From contig NZ_CP054690.1 of NCBI RefSeq assembly GCF_013348805.1, positions 3,844,001-3,908,000 of the forward strand: a stretch of 64,000 nt of DNA, read 5' to 3'. The notes beneath the pieces were generated by a model. That model had not been told where the DNA came from. It worked only from the letters and a program-made list of their open reading frames with translations, and made no database searches. Both the position numbers and the translations under genes were made by a program. Source of the stretch: Rhodococcus sp. W8901 (GTDB taxonomy: Bacteria; Actinomycetota; Actinomycetes; Mycobacteriales; Mycobacteriaceae). Of this stretch, positions 33,405-44,435 are shown in pieces (within the stretch, counting starts at the first letter, position 1; every line of letters starts with the position of its first letter).

Positions 33405-34007
33405 ATGTCCGAACCCGAACACACCCCATCCGAGCAGACCGAACAGCACCGTGCGGAGCCGCAGGAGAAGGAGAAGCGCAGCCCCGCACTGATCGCGACA
33501 GCCATCGCGCTTCCCGTCGCCCTCGTCGTCGGCGTGATCGCCGCAGCTGCCATCGCCGGCCGCACACCGGTGACCGAGCCCGTCGGCCTCGGCCCCGTCC
33601 AGGCGCCCGCCGCGCAGTCGGCCGAGTGCAACGCATTGATGGAGAACCTGCCCGAGGACATGGGCGACTACACCCGTGCCGAGCTGCGCGATCCCGCACC
33701 CGAGGCCACCGCGGCGTGGCAGCCGTCCGAGGGCGAGCCCGTCGTGCTGCGATGCGGTCTCGAGCGCCCGCCGGAGTTCCACCAGGCGTCCGTGCTCAAC
33801 GTCGTCGACGGCGTGCAGTGGTTCGAGATCTCGGGCGCCGCGCAGGGCATCGACGCGAGCACGTGGTACGCCGTGGACCGCGGCGTCTACGTCGCGCTCA
33901 CGGTTCCGAACGGATCCGGCCCGACGCCGCTGCAGGACGCCTCCGCCGCGATCTCCGCGTCGATGCCGCAGAAGCCGCTCGACCCCGCCCCGGTTCCCAA
34001 CCCCTAG
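33405..34007 (+). CDS. DUF3515 membrane-anchored protein
   Basis: The 200-residue protein has a charged N-terminal tail, one transmembrane helix (about 27-50, LIATAIALPVALVVGVIAAA) and an extracytoplasmic DUF3515 domain with two cysteines (AECNALM, LRCGLE). The homologue in M. tuberculosis (Rv2980 by memory) is also next to ddlA. Function is unknown; the position suggests an envelope role. Confidence 0.87.
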   Translation: MSEPEHTPSEQTEQHRAEPQEKEKRSPALIATAIALPVALVVGVIAAAAIAGRTPVTEPVGLGPVQAPAAQSAECNALMENLPEDMGDYTRAELRDPAPEATAAWQPSEGEPVVLRCGLERPPEFHQASVLNVVDGVQWFEISGAAQGIDASTWYAVDRGVYVALTVPNGSGPTPLQDASAAISASMPQKPLDPAPVPNP

Positions 34008-34022
34008 AAGTACCCTGCCAGG

Positions 34023-34059
34023 GCGAGTTCGGCTCGAGCTGAGCTCGGGCCGAACTCGC
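34023..34059. terminator. bidirectional hairpin between DUF3515 and ddl
   Basis: GCGAGTTCGGC and GCCGAACTCGC form an 11-bp perfect stem with a 15-nt loop in the 72-bp convergent gap. Confidence 0.65.
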
Positions 34060-34079
34060 GTGTCGGTCGGGCGCCGGCC

Positions 34080-35186
34080 TCAGCGCAGTCCCGTCCCGCG
34101 GGCGAGTGCGGTGTCGACGAGGGTGGAGACCAGCGTCGCGTACTCGACGCCCGCGGCGTCCCACATCCGCGGGAACATCGAGATCGACGTGAAGCCGGGC
34201 ATCGTGTTGATCTCGTTGATGACCGGCCCGTCGGCGGTGACGAAGAAGTCGACACGCGCCAGGCCCTGGCAGTCGAGGGCGCGGAACGCGCGGACGGCGA
34301 GTTCTCGGATCTCCGCGCTCACGTCGTCGTCGAGCTTGGCCGGGACGTCGAACTCACAGATGTCGTCGAGGTACTTGGTGTCGAAGTCGTAGAACGCGGA
34401 CTCGTCGCCATCCGTGTCTGGCATACGGATCTCGGCCACGACGCTCGCACGCACGTCGCCGTTCGGGAACTCGAGGACACCGCACTCGACCTCGCGGCCG
34501 ACGACACCGGATTCGACGATCACCTTGGGATCGTGCGAGCGCGCGTGCTCCACGGCGGCGTCCAGCTGCGACCAGTCGGCGACACAGGTGATCCCGATCG
34601 ACGAGCCGCCCCGCGCCGGCTTGACGAACACGGGCAGACCGAGCCGCTCCTTCTGTTCGTCGGTGAGCGTCGGGGTGCCCGGGCGCAGCACCACCTGGAA
34701 GCCGACCGGCAGACCCTCGGCCGCGAGCAGCTTCTTGGTGAACTCCTTGTCCATGCCCGCCGCGCTGGCCAGGACGCCGGGACCCACGTAGGGAATGCCC
34801 GCGAGCTCGAGCAGCCCCTGGATCGTGCCGTCCTCGCCGTACGCGCCGTGCAGGACGGGGAACACGACGTCGACAGAGGCGAGCGCCTGGCCGGCCTGCG
34901 TCTCGTCGAGGCTCACCAGCGCGCCCGCACGAGTGGGGTCCGCGGTCAGTGCCAGGGCGGTGCCCTCCGCGTCGACCGTCGGCATCGACCGGTCCCGGAT
35001 CGCGAGGTCCGCGGGATCCGTGGAGCCCAGGACCCAGGCGCCGTCCGTGGTTATGCCGATCGGTACCACTTCGTACCGGTCCGGGTCGAGGTTCCTCAGG
35101 ACGCTGCCGGCGGAGACACAGGACACCGAATGCTCGTTACTGCGGCCACCGAAGACGACGGCGACCCTGGTACGCGGATTGTTCAC
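34080..35186 (-). CDS. ddlA: D-alanine--D-alanine ligase
   Basis: The 368-residue ATP-grasp ligase makes the D-Ala-D-Ala dipeptide for peptidoglycan. [20 protein letters not shown] is the N-terminal binding loop; [14 protein letters not shown] and the metal-binding [15 protein letters not shown] complete the active site. The length is typical of the Ddl of mycolic-acid bacteria. Confidence 0.96.
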   Translation of the reverse strand: MNNPRTRVAVVFGGRSNEHSVSCVSAGSVLRNLDPDRYEVVPIGITTDGAWVLGSTDPADLAIRDRSMPTVDAEGTALALTADPTRAGALVSLDETQAGQALASVDVVFPVLHGAYGEDGTIQGLLELAGIPYVGPGVLASAAGMDKEFTKKLLAAEGLPVGFQVVLRPGTPTLTDEQKERLGLPVFVKPARGGSSIGITCVADWSQLDAAVEHARSHDPKVIVESGVVGREVECGVLEFPNGDVRASVVAEIRMPDTDGDESAFYDFDTKYLDDICEFDVPAKLDDDVSAEIRELAVRAFRALDCQGLARVDFFVTADGPVINEINTMPGFTSISMFPRMWDAAGVEYATLVSTLVDTALARGTGLR

Positions 35187-35258
35187 GCCCCAAACCGTAC
35201 CGTCGAGGGCGGCATCACATCGAACCGACCGAGTATGCCGATTGCGGTCGCCCGAGAG

Positions 35259-36257
35259 CTATTCGGGTTTGATGCGGCGACCGAGCAGGAGACCGACCGC
35301 GTCGTGCACGGACATCCCCTCGTGGCACACCCGGTGGACGGCGTCCGTCAGCGGCATCTCGACGCCGTGCGCGGCCGCCAGCGCACGCACCGAGGTGCAG
35401 GACTTGACGCCCTCGGCGATCTGCCCGTTGGTCGCGGCCTGCGCGCTCTCGAGGGAGCCGCCGAGCCCCAGGCGCTCACCGAACGAGCGGTTGCGCGACA
35501 GCGGCGATGCACACGTCGCGACCAGGTCGCCCACCCCGGCGAGTCCGGCCAGCGTCGCCGCGTTCGCGCCGAGCGCGACACCGAGACGGATGATCTCGGC
35601 GAGCCCGCGCGTGATGAGCGTCGCGATCGTGTTCTCGCCCAATCCGATTCCCGATGCCATCCCGCACGCCAGGGCGATGACGTTCTTGCACGCGCCGCCG
35701 ATCTCGCAACCGATCACATCGGTGTTCGTATAGGGCCTGAAATACCCTGTAGCACAAGCCTTCTGAACTGCGAGTGCGCGAGCCTCGTCGGAACACGCGA
35801 CAACCGTGGCGGCAGGCTGACCCAACGCGATCTCCCGCGCCAGATTGGGCCCCGACAGGACAGCGACGCGGGACGGATCCACCTGGGCGACCTGCGAGAT
35901 GACCTCGCTCATCCGCAGCAGCGTCACGCTCTCGATGCCCTTCGCGAGGCTGAGCAGCGTGGCGTCCGAACCGATCGCCCCGGCCCAACCCTGCAGGTTG
36001 TCCCGCAGCGACTGCGACGGCACCGCCAGCACCACGATGTCGGCGCCGTCGAGAGCCGCCTCGTGATCGGCGGTCGCGGACAACGTCGACGGAAGGACGA
36101 TCCCGGGCAGATAGTCGGGATTCTCGTGCCGGGACACGATCGCGTCGGCCACCTCGGGCCGCCTCGCCCACAGGGTCACGTCCGTGCCCGCGTCCGCGAG
36201 CACCTTCGCGAACGCCGTCCCCCACGACCCCGCCCCGAGTACCGCTGCTCTGCTCAC
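35259..36257 (-). CDS. gpsA: glycerol-3-phosphate dehydrogenase [NAD(P)+]
   Basis: The 332-residue enzyme reduces dihydroxyacetone phosphate for phospholipid synthesis. The Rossmann motif [31 protein letters not shown] and the catalytic-lysine region [19 protein letters not shown] are present. It lies 72 bp upstream of ddl on the same strand, as in related genomes. Confidence 0.96.
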   Translation of the reverse strand: MSRAAVLGAGSWGTAFAKVLADAGTDVTLWARRPEVADAIVSRHENPDYLPGIVLPSTLSATADHEAALDGADIVVLAVPSQSLRDNLQGWAGAIGSDATLLSLAKGIESVTLLRMSEVISQVAQVDPSRVAVLSGPNLAREIALGQPAATVVACSDEARALAVQKACATGYFRPYTNTDVIGCEIGGACKNVIALACGMASGIGLGENTIATLITRGLAEIIRLGVALGANAATLAGLAGVGDLVATCASPLSRNRSFGERLGLGGSLESAQAATNGQIAEGVKSCTSVRALAAAHGVEMPLTDAVHRVCHEGMSVHDAVGLLLGRRIKPE

Positions 36258-36422
36258 GCCGTCCCCTCCGATCTGCGCTCACCGCTCGTGCCGTTCACTG
36301 CCCACACCGTTCCGCCACCGACCCTGCCCACGCCGCACACTGCTTTGGAACACGATATCTCCCCGGCTCCCCAGCTCGCCGGTCGCGAGCCACCCTCGAC
36401 ACGACTGGCAAGATTGCGTCCC

Positions 36423-37139
36423 ATGAAGGCGGAGCACCGATCGCAGCGGCCGGTGCACACCCATGTCCTGATCGCGGTCAAGGAATTACGGCTCGCGAAG
36501 TCGCGGCTCGCCGAATCCCTGTCGGCCGCCGACCGCACCGACCTCGTCGTCGCCATGCTGCACGACACGTTGGCGACCCTCGTCGGCGCGGGCGTCGGCC
36601 CCGGACCCGACAACTCGTTCTCGGGAATCACGGTCGTGACGCCCGATCCGATGGTGGCGACGATCGCGGATCAGTACGGCGTGAGCCACCTCCCCGACCC
36701 TGTCCGGGCGGTCCCCGGGGAGTCGAGTCTCAATGCCGCGCTGGCCGCGGCGGAGTCCTCCGTGCAGACCGATCCCGACCGGACGGATCTGGTGGCGCTG
36801 CAAGCGGATCTGCCCGCGCTGCGCGCCGACGAGTTACTCGAAGCGCTCGCTGCCGCCCGGAAGGTGGGGCGCGCGATCGTCGTCGACCACACCGGCACCG
36901 GCACGGCAGCCCTCTTCGCGTGCGGGCCGGGCAACGCGCTGGATCCACGTTTCGGCACCGATTCCGCGGCCCGCCACATCGCCTCCGGCGCGTACGCACT
37001 CGACGGTGACTGGCCGGGATTGCGCCAGGACGTGGACACGGTCGCGGATCTCGCGGCGGCCGCGCGACTGGGGCTCGGGCCGGCTACACGCGCAGCGCTC
37101 GAGCACATGAGGTGTACGCCCGGTGTCCGGCGGCTCTGA
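36423..37139 (+). CDS. fbiD: phosphoenolpyruvate guanylyltransferase FbiD (F420 biosynthesis)
   Basis: The 238-residue CofC/FbiD nucleotidyltransferase activates phosphoenolpyruvate (in mycobacteria) with GTP for the first step of coenzyme F420 side-chain assembly. Visible features are AVKELRLAKSRLA at the N-terminus, VALQADLPAL and DHTGTGTAALFA. It is divergent from gpsA and followed by ppk after 60 bp. The organism is therefore predicted to make F420, consistent with the F420-type PPOX gene at 44436. Confidence 0.92.
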   Translation: MKAEHRSQRPVHTHVLIAVKELRLAKSRLAESLSAADRTDLVVAMLHDTLATLVGAGVGPGPDNSFSGITVVTPDPMVATIADQYGVSHLPDPVRAVPGESSLNAALAAAESSVQTDPDRTDLVALQADLPALRADELLEALAAARKVGRAIVVDHTGTGTAALFACGPGNALDPRFGTDSAARHIASGAYALDGDWPGLRQDVDTVADLAAAARLGLGPATRAALEHMRCTPGVRRL

Positions 37140-37199
37140 ATACTGTGAACTGCGCGTGATCGATTGTCGCGCCTGCAATTCTCGAGGGATGATCGGAGA

Positions 37200-39428
37200 G
37201 TGAGCAACGGGAGAGCACTCGAACGACGCACAGACTCCGATCGGGCGACCGAGGACGGCTCCGGCGCGGACCGCGGGGTTCCGGCCGGCGGCCTGGAGAG
37301 CGGCCACCGGCCGAGCATCCCGACCGCGCCGCCGGCCGCGACGCCGGACGGCACGGAGGACGTCGGACTGCCCGTGGCTCGCTACCTCAATCGCGAGCTG
37401 AGCTGGCTCGACTTCAACTCGCGCGTGCTCGCGCTCGCCGAGGACACGTCGCTGCCGCTGCTCGAGCGCGCGAAGTTCCTCGCGATCTTCGCGTCCAATC
37501 TCGACGAGTTCTACATGGTCCGCGTCGCGGGCCTCAAGCGGCGGGACGAGACCGGCCTGTCCGTACGGTCGGCGGACGGACTCTCACCGCGCGAACAGTT
37601 GGCGCTGATCGGAACCCGGACGCAGGAGATCTCGTCCAAGCACGCGCAGGTCTTCCTCGACTCGGTGCGTCCGGCGCTCGCCGAAGAGGGAATCTCGATC
37701 ATCGGCTGGCCCGAACTCGACGCCGAGGAACGCGGACGGCTCTCGGATCATTTCCACGAGCAGGTCTTCCCGGTCCTCACCCCGCTGGCCGTCGATCCCG
37801 CGCACCCGTTCCCCTACATCAGCGGCCTGAGCCTGAATCTCGCGGTGACGGTGAAGGACGCCGCCACCGGTGGCGAGCACTTCGCCCGCGTGAAGGTGCC
37901 CGACAACGTCGACCGCTTCGTACGCGTCAAGCGCACCGGCGACGCACCCGGCGCGATCGCGGCGTTCCTGCCCACCGAGGACCTCATCGCTGCGCACCTC
38001 GACGTGTTGTTCCCCGGCATGGAAGTGGTGGAGCACCACGCCTTCCGGGTCACGCGTAATGCGGATTTCGAGGTCGAGGAAGATCGCGACGAGGACCTCC
38101 TCCAGGCGCTCGAACGCGAACTCGCACGCCGCAGGTTCGGCTCCCCCGTCCGACTCGAAGTCGCCGACGACATGACCGAGCACATGCTCGAGCTGCTGTT
38201 GCGCGAGCTCGATGTCGACCCCGGTGACGTGATCCAAGTTCCTGGGCTACTTGATCTTTCGTCGCTGTGGCAGGTGTACGGCGTGGATCGCCCCAACCTC
38301 AAGGACGCCCCGTTCGTCCCGGCGACCCACCCCGCTTTCGGTGAGCGAGAGACACCGAAGAGTGTGTTCTCGACGCTGCGCGACGGCGACGTCCTGGTGC
38401 AGCACCCCTACGATTCGTTCTCGACCAGCGTCCAGCGGTTCATCGAGCAGGCCGCCGCCGACCCGCAGGTTCTCGCGATCAAACAGACGCTCTATCGCAC
38501 CTCGGGTGACTCGCCGATCGTCAACGCACTCGTCGCCGCGGCGGAGGCCGGCAAGCAGGTCGTCGCTCTCGTCGAGATCAAGGCCCGCTTCGACGAGCAG
38601 GCCAACATCAAGTGGGCACGCAAGCTCGAACAGGCCGGCGTCCACGTCGTGTACGGACTGGTCGGTCTCAAGACGCACTGCAAGACCTGCCTCGTGGTCC
38701 GCCGCGAAGGTTCGACGATCCGCCGGTACTGCCACATCGGCACCGGCAACTACAACCCCAAGACCGCGCGCCTGTACGAGGACGTGGGCCTGCTGACCGC
38801 CGCACCCGAGATCGGCGCCGACCTGACGGACCTGTTCAACTCGCTCACCGGTTACTCCCGAAAGTCGCAGTACCGCAACCTCCTGGTCGCCCCGTACGGC
38901 GTCCGCTCCGGAATCATCGAGCGCATCGAAGCCGAGATCGAGCACAAGAATGCCGGACGGGAGTGTGGGGTCCGACTCAAGGCCAACGCCCTGGTCGACG
39001 AGCAGGTGATCGATGCGCTCTACCGCGCGTCCCAGGCCGGCGTTCCGGTACGCGTCGTCGTCCGCGGCATCTGCGCCCTCAAGCCGGGAGTTCCCGGGCT
39101 GAGCGAGAACATCGAGGTTCGCTCCATCCTCGGACGTTTCCTCGAGCATTCCCGGATCATGCACTTCCGGGGCGCCAACGAGTTCTGGATCGGCAGTGCC
39201 GACATGATGCACCGCAACCTCGATCGTCGCGTCGAGGTGATGGCGCAGGTCAAGGACCCTCGACTCGCCCGGCAGCTCGACGAGATCTTCGATTCCGCAC
39301 TGGATCCCACCACCCGGTGCTGGGTTCTGCAGTCCGACGGCAGCTGGCTGGCGGCGCCGGCCCGCGGCGAGAAGGTCCGCGAACACCAGGAGGAGATGAT
39401 GCGCCGTCGGCGGTCCTTCAGCTCCTGA
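37200..39428 (+). CDS. ppk: polyphosphate kinase 1
   Basis: The 742-residue enzyme polymerises the gamma-phosphate of ATP into polyphosphate. The N domain opens [16 protein letters not shown]; the catalytic histidine lies in [14 protein letters not shown], with the second PLD-type motif in [20 protein letters not shown]. The GTG at 37200 has GAGGGA 10 nt upstream; a TTG 36 bp further up is weaker. The poorly conserved first 60 residues are Gly/Pro-rich. Confidence 0.95.
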   Translation: MSNGRALERRTDSDRATEDGSGADRGVPAGGLESGHRPSIPTAPPAATPDGTEDVGLPVARYLNRELSWLDFNSRVLALAEDTSLPLLERAKFLAIFASNLDEFYMVRVAGLKRRDETGLSVRSADGLSPREQLALIGTRTQEISSKHAQVFLDSVRPALAEEGISIIGWPELDAEERGRLSDHFHEQVFPVLTPLAVDPAHPFPYISGLSLNLAVTVKDAATGGEHFARVKVPDNVDRFVRVKRTGDAPGAIAAFLPTEDLIAAHLDVLFPGMEVVEHHAFRVTRNADFEVEEDRDEDLLQALERELARRRFGSPVRLEVADDMTEHMLELLLRELDVDPGDVIQVPGLLDLSSLWQVYGVDRPNLKDAPFVPATHPAFGERETPKSVFSTLRDGDVLVQHPYDSFSTSVQRFIEQAAADPQVLAIKQTLYRTSGDSPIVNALVAAAEAGKQVVALVEIKARFDEQANIKWARKLEQAGVHVVYGLVGLKTHCKTCLVVRREGSTIRRYCHIGTGNYNPKTARLYEDVGLLTAAPEIGADLTDLFNSLTGYSRKSQYRNLLVAPYGVRSGIIERIEAEIEHKNAGRECGVRLKANALVDEQVIDALYRASQAGVPVRVVVRGICALKPGVPGLSENIEVRSILGRFLEHSRIMHFRGANEFWIGSADMMHRNLDRRVEVMAQVKDPRLARQLDEIFDSALDPTTRCWVLQSDGSWLAAPARGEKVREHQEEMMRRRRSFSS

Positions 39429-39490
39429 GCAGGATCCACCACAGCCTCCGTGTACCGCGAGAGCCGTGGCCGAAGGAAGGAACGAAGCCC

Positions 39491-40453
39491 TTGAGTCGTG
39501 AGAAGCCGAGTCCCGACAAGCCGAGCCCCGACAGACCGGTCAAGGCGAATATCTTCGCGGCGGGCGCAGTTTTGTGGCGTAAGTCTCCGACGAATCCGTA
39601 TGAGATCGAAATCGCTCTCATACACCGCCCCCGATATGACGATTGGTCATTTCCCAAGGGCAAGCTCGATCCCGGCGAAACGTCGATTGTCGCAGCGGTT
39701 CGTGAGATCGGCGAAGAAACTGGCATAACAGCGCAATTGGGGCGACATCTGTCACGTGTGACATATCCGATACCCGGGCATCGAAAGCTCAAACGAGTCG
39801 AGTACTGGGCAGCGGAGGCTGCATCCGGACAGTTCACGGCGAACAACGAGGTCGACGAACTGCGTTGGCTGCCACCCGATCGCGTTCCCGACCAGCTGTC
39901 CTATCCGATGGATCGAACGATCCTGCGACGATTCATGCAGCTCCCGCCCGATACCACGACCGTCCTACTGGTCCGGCACGCCAAGGCCGGCAGCAGTAAC
40001 AAGTACACCGGGGACGACACCCTGCGCCCACTCGATACGAAGGGGCTGGTCCAGGCGGAAGCTCTTGTCCCTCAACTGCAAGCCTTCGGGGCCACCGAGA
40101 TCTCCTCGGCCGACCGCACCCGGTGTACACAGACCATGGAGCCCCTCGCCGAAGCGCTCGGGACGCCCATCCGCATCGAGCCGTTGCTCTCCGAGGAGGG
40201 CTACGCAGCCGATCCTGCGGGCGCGCGTGCCCGGGCCCGGAAGATCGCGGCACTGGGGGGCGTCCAGGTGATCTGCAGCCAGGGCGGCGTCATCCCCGAC
40301 CTCATGGAGTGGTGGGCGGAGCGGGACGGCATCCAGCTGCCGTCGGCTCGAAACCGTAAGGCGAGCACCTGGGTGTTGTCGCTGTCCGGCGGGCGTCTCG
40401 TGGCGGCCGATCACATCGACAGCCCCCTGCCGGTCATCCGTAAGGCCGACTGA
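39491..40453 (+). CDS. mutT1: MutT1-like Nudix hydrolase with histidine phosphatase domain
   Basis: The 320-residue fusion has an N-terminal Nudix domain (box [20 protein letters not shown], then TG) and a C-terminal histidine phosphatase ([11 protein letters not shown]). In mycobacteria this enzyme converts 8-oxo-GTP and dGTP derivatives in two steps to the monophosphate. The TTG start follows GAAGGAA. It is preceded by ppk (62 bp) and converges on hupB. The linked order ppk-mutT1-hupB is the same as in M. tuberculosis. Confidence 0.93.
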   Translation: MSREKPSPDKPSPDRPVKANIFAAGAVLWRKSPTNPYEIEIALIHRPRYDDWSFPKGKLDPGETSIVAAVREIGEETGITAQLGRHLSRVTYPIPGHRKLKRVEYWAAEAASGQFTANNEVDELRWLPPDRVPDQLSYPMDRTILRRFMQLPPDTTTVLLVRHAKAGSSNKYTGDDTLRPLDTKGLVQAEALVPQLQAFGATEISSADRTRCTQTMEPLAEALGTPIRIEPLLSEEGYAADPAGARARARKIAALGGVQVICSQGGVIPDLMEWWAERDGIQLPSARNRKASTWVLSLSGGRLVAADHIDSPLPVIRKAD

Positions 40454-40489
40454 CGCGAACCCCGATCTGGTACAACAGAAAACACAACG

Positions 40490-40521
40490 CGGCGGCCACG
40501 GGAAAGATCCCGTGGCCGCCG
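40490..40521. terminator. bidirectional terminator between mutT1 and hupB
   Basis: A 14-bp perfect stem (CGGCGGCCACGGGA and its complement) with an AAGA loop lies midway in the convergent gap. An A-rich stretch (ACAACAGAAAACACAA) on its left gives a weak U-rich tail for hupB transcripts. Confidence 0.8.
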
Positions 40522-40565
40522 TGTCAGTTACGGAGAATTCCGTGGGCGCCGAGGCGCCGGCGGTG

Positions 40566-41297
40566 TCACTTACGCGCAGTGCGCTTGGCCGGAGCCTTCT
40601 TGGCCGCAGTCTTCTTCGCGACAGTCTTCTTGGCGACGGTCTTGGCCGGAGCCTTGGCCGCAGTCTTCTTCGCCACGGTCTTCTTGGCGACGGTCTTGGC
40701 CGGAGCCTTGGCCGCAGTCTTCTTCGCCACGGTCTTCTTGGCGACGGTCTTGGCCGGAGCCTTGGCCGCAGTCTTCTTCGCCACGGTCTTCTTGGCGACG
40801 GTCTTGGCCGGAGCCTTGGCCGCAGTCTTCTTCGCCACGGTCTTGGCCGGAGCCTTGGCCGCAGTCTTCTTCGCCACGGTCTTGGCCGGAGCCTTGGCCG
40901 CAGTCTTCTTCGCCACGGTCTTCTTGGCTGCGGTCTTCTTGGCCGCGGTCTTCTTGGCCGCCTTCTTCACCGGCTCAGCAGCGCCACGCTTGACCGCCGG
41001 ACCCGAAGCCGGAAGCTTCTGGCCACCGGCAATGAGCGCCTTGAACTGCGCACCCGGACGGAAAGCCGGAACCGAGGTCGGCTTGACCTTGACCGTCTCA
41101 CCGGTGCGCGGGTTGCGTGCGACGCGGGCCGCACGGCGACGCTGCTCGAAAACTCCGAATCCGGTGATGGTGACGCTCTCACCGGAGTGCACGGCGCGCA
41201 CGATGGTGTCGACGACATGCTCGACGGCCTCGGTGGCGGTACGCCTGTCCGAACCCAGTTTCTCGGTCAGAACATCGATGAGCTCTGCCTTGTTCAT
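40566..41297 (-). CDS. hupB: HU-family nucleoid protein HupB with lysine-rich tail
   Basis: The 243-residue protein has an N-terminal HU fold (about 1-90; [20 protein letters not shown] is the DNA-binding arm) and an about 140-residue tail of KKTAAK, KKTVAK and KAPAKT repeats resembling eukaryotic histone H1, as in mycobacterial HupB. It compacts DNA and is often acetylated on tail lysines. The ATG has GGAGGAA at 6 nt. The tail is encoded by in-frame tandem DNA repeats, which could vary in number between strains. Confidence 0.96.
   Translation of the reverse strand: MNKAELIDVLTEKLGSDRRTATEAVEHVVDTIVRAVHSGESVTITGFGVFEQRRRAARVARNPRTGETVKVKPTSVPAFRPGAQFKALIAGGQKLPASGPAVKRGAAEPVKKAAKKTAAKKTAAKKTVAKKTAAKAPAKTVAKKTAAKAPAKTVAKKTAAKAPAKTVAKKTVAKKTAAKAPAKTVAKKTVAKKTAAKAPAKTVAKKTVAKKTAAKAPAKTVAKKTVAKKTAAKKAPAKRTARK
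40648..40965. repeat. in-frame tandem repeats encoding the HupB tail
   Basis: The segment beginning GGAGCCTTGGCCGCAGTC recurs at 40648, 40702, 40756, 40810, 40849 and 40888. The spacing is 54, 54, 54, 39 and 39 bp, so there are two repeat classes that differ by one KKTVA (15-bp) step. Both are multiples of three and keep the frame. Confidence 0.93.
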
Positions 41298-41401
41298 GGA
41301 AATTCCTCCGCAAACTAATGGTCCACCGTCGGACCGACTACGAACTACGGTAAACCCGAAATCGGCAAGAGTCTATGTGCCACGCCAATTCTCATCAAGC
41401 G

Positions 41402-41434
41402 CGGCCCCCCCATCTGTGGTAGACGAGGGGGCCG
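41402..41434 (-). terminator. hairpin after leuD
   Basis: CGGCCCCC and GGGGGCCG form an 8-bp stem with a 17-nt loop, 20 bp past the leuD stop. No clear U-run follows. Confidence 0.5.
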
Positions 41435-41453
41435 AACCAGTTATCCGATTGGG

Positions 41454-42065
41454 TCAATTGTCGTTCGCGACACGGGCCGGAAGCGTCTCAGGTTTCCAAG
41501 AAGGCCTTGACTTTTCGAACTCGGAAATCGCGTCTACCTGGCGCAATGTCAGCCCGATGTCGTCCAGGCCCTCCAGCAGACGCCACCGCGTGTAGTCATC
41601 AATCTCGAACGGCACCACCGTCGTTCCAGCGGTCACGGTCTTCTTCTCGAGGTCGACGACCAACTCGAGACCGGGCTGCTCGTCGAGCAGCTTCCACAGC
41701 AACTCGACGTCGCTCTGATCGACCTGCGCGGCCAACAGACCTGCCTTGCCGGCGTTGCCGCGGAAGATGTCGGCGAACCTCGACGCGATGACGACGCGGA
41801 AACCGTAGTCCGACAACGCCCACACGGCGTGCTCGCGTGACGAACCCGTGCCGAAGTCCGGTCCGGCGACCAGGACACTGCCCTTGTCGTAGGGCGCGGT
41901 GTTGAGAATGAAGTCCGGATCGGTGCGCCAGGCCGCGAAGAGCCCGTCCTCGAATCCGCTGCGGGTCACACGCTTCAGGTACACCGCGGGGATGATCTGA
42001 TCGGTGTCCACGTTGGACCGGCGCAGCGGAACACCGATTCCCTTATGGGTGGTAAAGGCTTCCAT
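41454..42065 (-). CDS. leuD: 3-isopropylmalate dehydratase small subunit
   Basis: The 203-residue aconitase swivel-domain subunit partners LeuC in converting 2- to 3-isopropylmalate. It has [16 protein letters not shown] and [17 protein letters not shown] signatures. It lies 26 bp after leuC and is certainly co-transcribed. Confidence 0.97.
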   Translation of the reverse strand: MEAFTTHKGIGVPLRRSNVDTDQIIPAVYLKRVTRSGFEDGLFAAWRTDPDFILNTAPYDKGSVLVAGPDFGTGSSREHAVWALSDYGFRVVIASRFADIFRGNAGKAGLLAAQVDQSDVELLWKLLDEQPGLELVVDLEKKTVTAGTTVVPFEIDDYTRWRLLEGLDDIGLTLRQVDAISEFEKSRPSWKPETLPARVANDN

Positions 42066-42091
42066 CGTTTTTCTCCTAGTTCCCTTGCGCC

Positions 42092-43516
42092 CTATGCCAG
42101 ATCTGCCGGTGCCGCCAGCGTGCCGCGCACGGCCGTGGCTGCGGCGACGGCCGGAGAGACGAGGTGCGTACGCCCGCCCTTGCCTTGGCGGCCTTCGAAA
42201 TTGCGGTTGGACGTCGACGCGGAACGCTCACCGGGGGCGAGCTGATCCGGATTCATACCCAGGCACATCGAACATCCGGCCTGACGCCACTCGGCTCCCG
42301 CAGTGGTGAAGATCTCGCCCAGGCCTTCCTCTTCGGCCTGTGCGCGAACGCGCATCGAACCCGGGACGATCAGCATCCGGACGCCTTCGGCGACCCGACG
42401 GCCCTTCAGGACGTCCGCAACGGCACGCAGATCCTCGATGCGCCCGTTGGTGCACGAGCCGACGAAGACGGTGTCCACGGACACATCCCGCAGCGGCGTT
42501 CCGGCCTCCAAGCCCATGTACGCCAGCGCCTTCTCGGCTGCGTTCCGCGCGCTCTCGTCGGCGATCTCTGCCGGATTCGGGACCGAATCTCCCAGCGGAG
42601 CGCCCTGTCCGGGGTTGGTGCCCCACGTGACGAACGGGGTCAACGAGGCCGCGTCGATGCGCACCTCGGCGTCGAAGACGGCGTCGTCGTCGGTCTTCAA
42701 CTGTTCCCAGGCCGCCACTGCGGCGTCCCAGTCGGAACCCTGCGGCGCGTGCGGGCGACCCTTGATGTACTCGTAGGTGATCTCGTCCGGTGCGATCATC
42801 CCCGCGCGAGCGCCGGCCTCGATCGACATGTTGCAGATCGTCATCCGGGCGTCCATCGACAGCTTGCGGATGGCCTCGCCGCGGTATTCGAGGACATACC
42901 CCTGTCCCCCACCGGTACCGATCTTCGCGATCACCGCGAGGATGAGGTCCTTGCTCGTGACACCGGACGGCAACTCACCGTCGACCGTGATCGCCATCGT
43001 CTTGAACGGCCGCAGCGACAGCGTCTGCGTCGCCATGACGTGTTCGACCTCACTCGTACCGATTCCCATTGCGAGAGCACCGAAAGCGCCGTGCGTCGAG
43101 GTGTGGCTGTCACCACACACGACGGTCGTACCGGGCTGGGTCAGGCCCAGCTGCGGGCCCACCACGTGCACGATGCCCTGATCGAGATCGCCCATCGGGT
43201 GCAGACGCACGCCGAACTCCTCGCAGTTCCTCCGGAGGGTGTCGACCTGCGTGCGGGAAACCGGGTCCGCGATGGGCTTGTCGATGTCGATCGTCGGGAC
43301 GTTGTGGTCCTCGGTGGCGATCGTCAGATCCGGTCGACGCAGCTTGCGGCCCGCGAGCCGGAGCCCGTCGAATGCCTGCGGGCTGGTGACCTCGTGAACG
43401 AGATGCAGGTCGATATAGATGAGGTCCGGCTGCCGCGCCGAACCCTCGCCTTCGCCGCGCACGACAACGTGCTCGTCCCACACCTTCTCGGCCAGAGTGC
43501 GTCCTCTGTTCGCCAT
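42092..43516 (-). CDS. leuC: 3-isopropylmalate dehydratase large subunit
   Basis: The 474-residue iron-sulfur aconitase-type subunit has cluster cysteines in [13 protein letters not shown] and [12 protein letters not shown]. The ATG at 43516 follows AGGTGGAGA; a GTG three codons earlier overlaps that ribosome site. It is divergent from the IclR regulator ltbR, its probable controller. Confidence 0.97.
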   Translation of the reverse strand: MANRGRTLAEKVWDEHVVVRGEGEGSARQPDLIYIDLHLVHEVTSPQAFDGLRLAGRKLRRPDLTIATEDHNVPTIDIDKPIADPVSRTQVDTLRRNCEEFGVRLHPMGDLDQGIVHVVGPQLGLTQPGTTVVCGDSHTSTHGAFGALAMGIGTSEVEHVMATQTLSLRPFKTMAITVDGELPSGVTSKDLILAVIAKIGTGGGQGYVLEYRGEAIRKLSMDARMTICNMSIEAGARAGMIAPDEITYEYIKGRPHAPQGSDWDAAVAAWEQLKTDDDAVFDAEVRIDAASLTPFVTWGTNPGQGAPLGDSVPNPAEIADESARNAAEKALAYMGLEAGTPLRDVSVDTVFVGSCTNGRIEDLRAVADVLKGRRVAEGVRMLIVPGSMRVRAQAEEEGLGEIFTTAGAEWRQAGCSMCLGMNPDQLAPGERSASTSNRNFEGRQGKGGRTHLVSPAVAAATAVRGTLAAPADLA

Positions 43517-43608
43517 CTTCTCCACCTCTGTATCCGGATGTCGCGCCGCCGGGCTTCAGGGCCGGCCCGTGTCGCGTGATGTGCCGAACCGTCCCTCGCG
43601 AAATCAGC

Positions 43609-43614
43609 TATGAT
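43609..43614 (+). promoter_or_regulatory. -10 element of the ltbR gene
   Basis: TATGAT lies 29 bp before the ltbR ATG in the leuC-ltbR intergenic region, with no clear -35. CTATG-6-CATAG (43642-43657) across the start codon is a small inverted repeat that could be an auto-operator. Confidence 0.4.
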
Positions 43615-43643
43615 CCCAATATGCGAGAACGGAGTATCGACCT

Positions 43644-44345
43644 ATGAGACAGCATAGCGGCATTGGAGTGCTCGACAAAGCAATGGGCGTCCTGCATGCA
43701 GTGGCCGAACAACCTTGCAGCCTCACCGAACTGTGCAACCGCACAGGACTCCCCCGCGCTACCGCCCACCGTCTCGCCGTCGGGCTGGAAGTGCATCGCC
43801 TCCTCACTCGCGACGCGGACGGACTGTGGTGCACGGGCCCCGGTCTGGGCGAGCTCGCCGCGAGCGCCAGCGACACCCTCGTCGATGCCGCCACCCTGGT
43901 CCTGCCACGGCTGCGCGAGATCACGGGCGAGAGCGTTCAGTTGTATCGGCGGGAAGGCACGCACCGGGTGTGCATCGCCTCGATGGAACCGCCCACCGGC
44001 CTGCGCGACACCGTCCTCGTGGGTGCACGCCTGCCGATGACGGCAGGCTCGGGCGCCAAGGTCCTTCTCGCATGGGCGGACCCCCAGACGCAGCGGGCGA
44101 TCCTGCCCGACGCCTCGTTCGGCGAACGTGTCCTCGTCGAGGTGCGCCGCCGCGGTTGGGCACAGAGCGCGGCAGAACGAGAGCCGGGCGTCGCGAGCGT
44201 CGCCGCGCCGGTCCGGGATGCCGCAGGGAACGTCGTCGCCGCAATCTCGGTGTCCGGGCCGATCGACCGGATGGGTCGCCGCCCGGGCGCACGCTGGGCC
44301 GCCGATCTCCTGGCGGCGGCGGACGCCTTGCACAAGCGCCTCTGA
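43644..44345 (+). CDS. ltbR: IclR-family regulator (LtbR-like)
   Basis: The 233-residue regulator has an N-terminal winged helix (GIGVLDKAMGVLHAVAEQP, TELCNRTGLPRATAHRLAVG) and a C-terminal effector domain. Divergence from leuCD matches LtbR of corynebacteria, which represses leucine and tryptophan genes, and Rv2989 of M. tuberculosis. Regulation of leuCD is inferred from position. Confidence 0.88.
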   Translation: MRQHSGIGVLDKAMGVLHAVAEQPCSLTELCNRTGLPRATAHRLAVGLEVHRLLTRDADGLWCTGPGLGELAASASDTLVDAATLVLPRLREITGESVQLYRREGTHRVCIASMEPPTGLRDTVLVGARLPMTAGSGAKVLLAWADPQTQRAILPDASFGERVLVEVRRRGWAQSAAEREPGVASVAAPVRDAAGNVVAAISVSGPIDRMGRRPGARWAADLLAAADALHKRL

Positions 44346-44435
44346 ATTCCATGACGCACCCCACTCGGCGGTCCGCGTAGTGATTCGTGGCACAGTTCTC
44401 GCCAGAACGAATTCCAGCCGAGTGGAGGAACTGCA

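Noticed and set aside
40600-40970. CRISPR-like regular repeats
   Set aside because: The repeats are contiguous, coding and in frame in hupB; there are no unique spacers and no cas genes.
40512-41595. Plus-strand repetitive frames opposite hupB (Leu/Gly/Arg or Ala/Val-rich repeats)
   Set aside because: They are complements of the HupB lysine-rich repeat array; the minus-strand HU domain is decisive.
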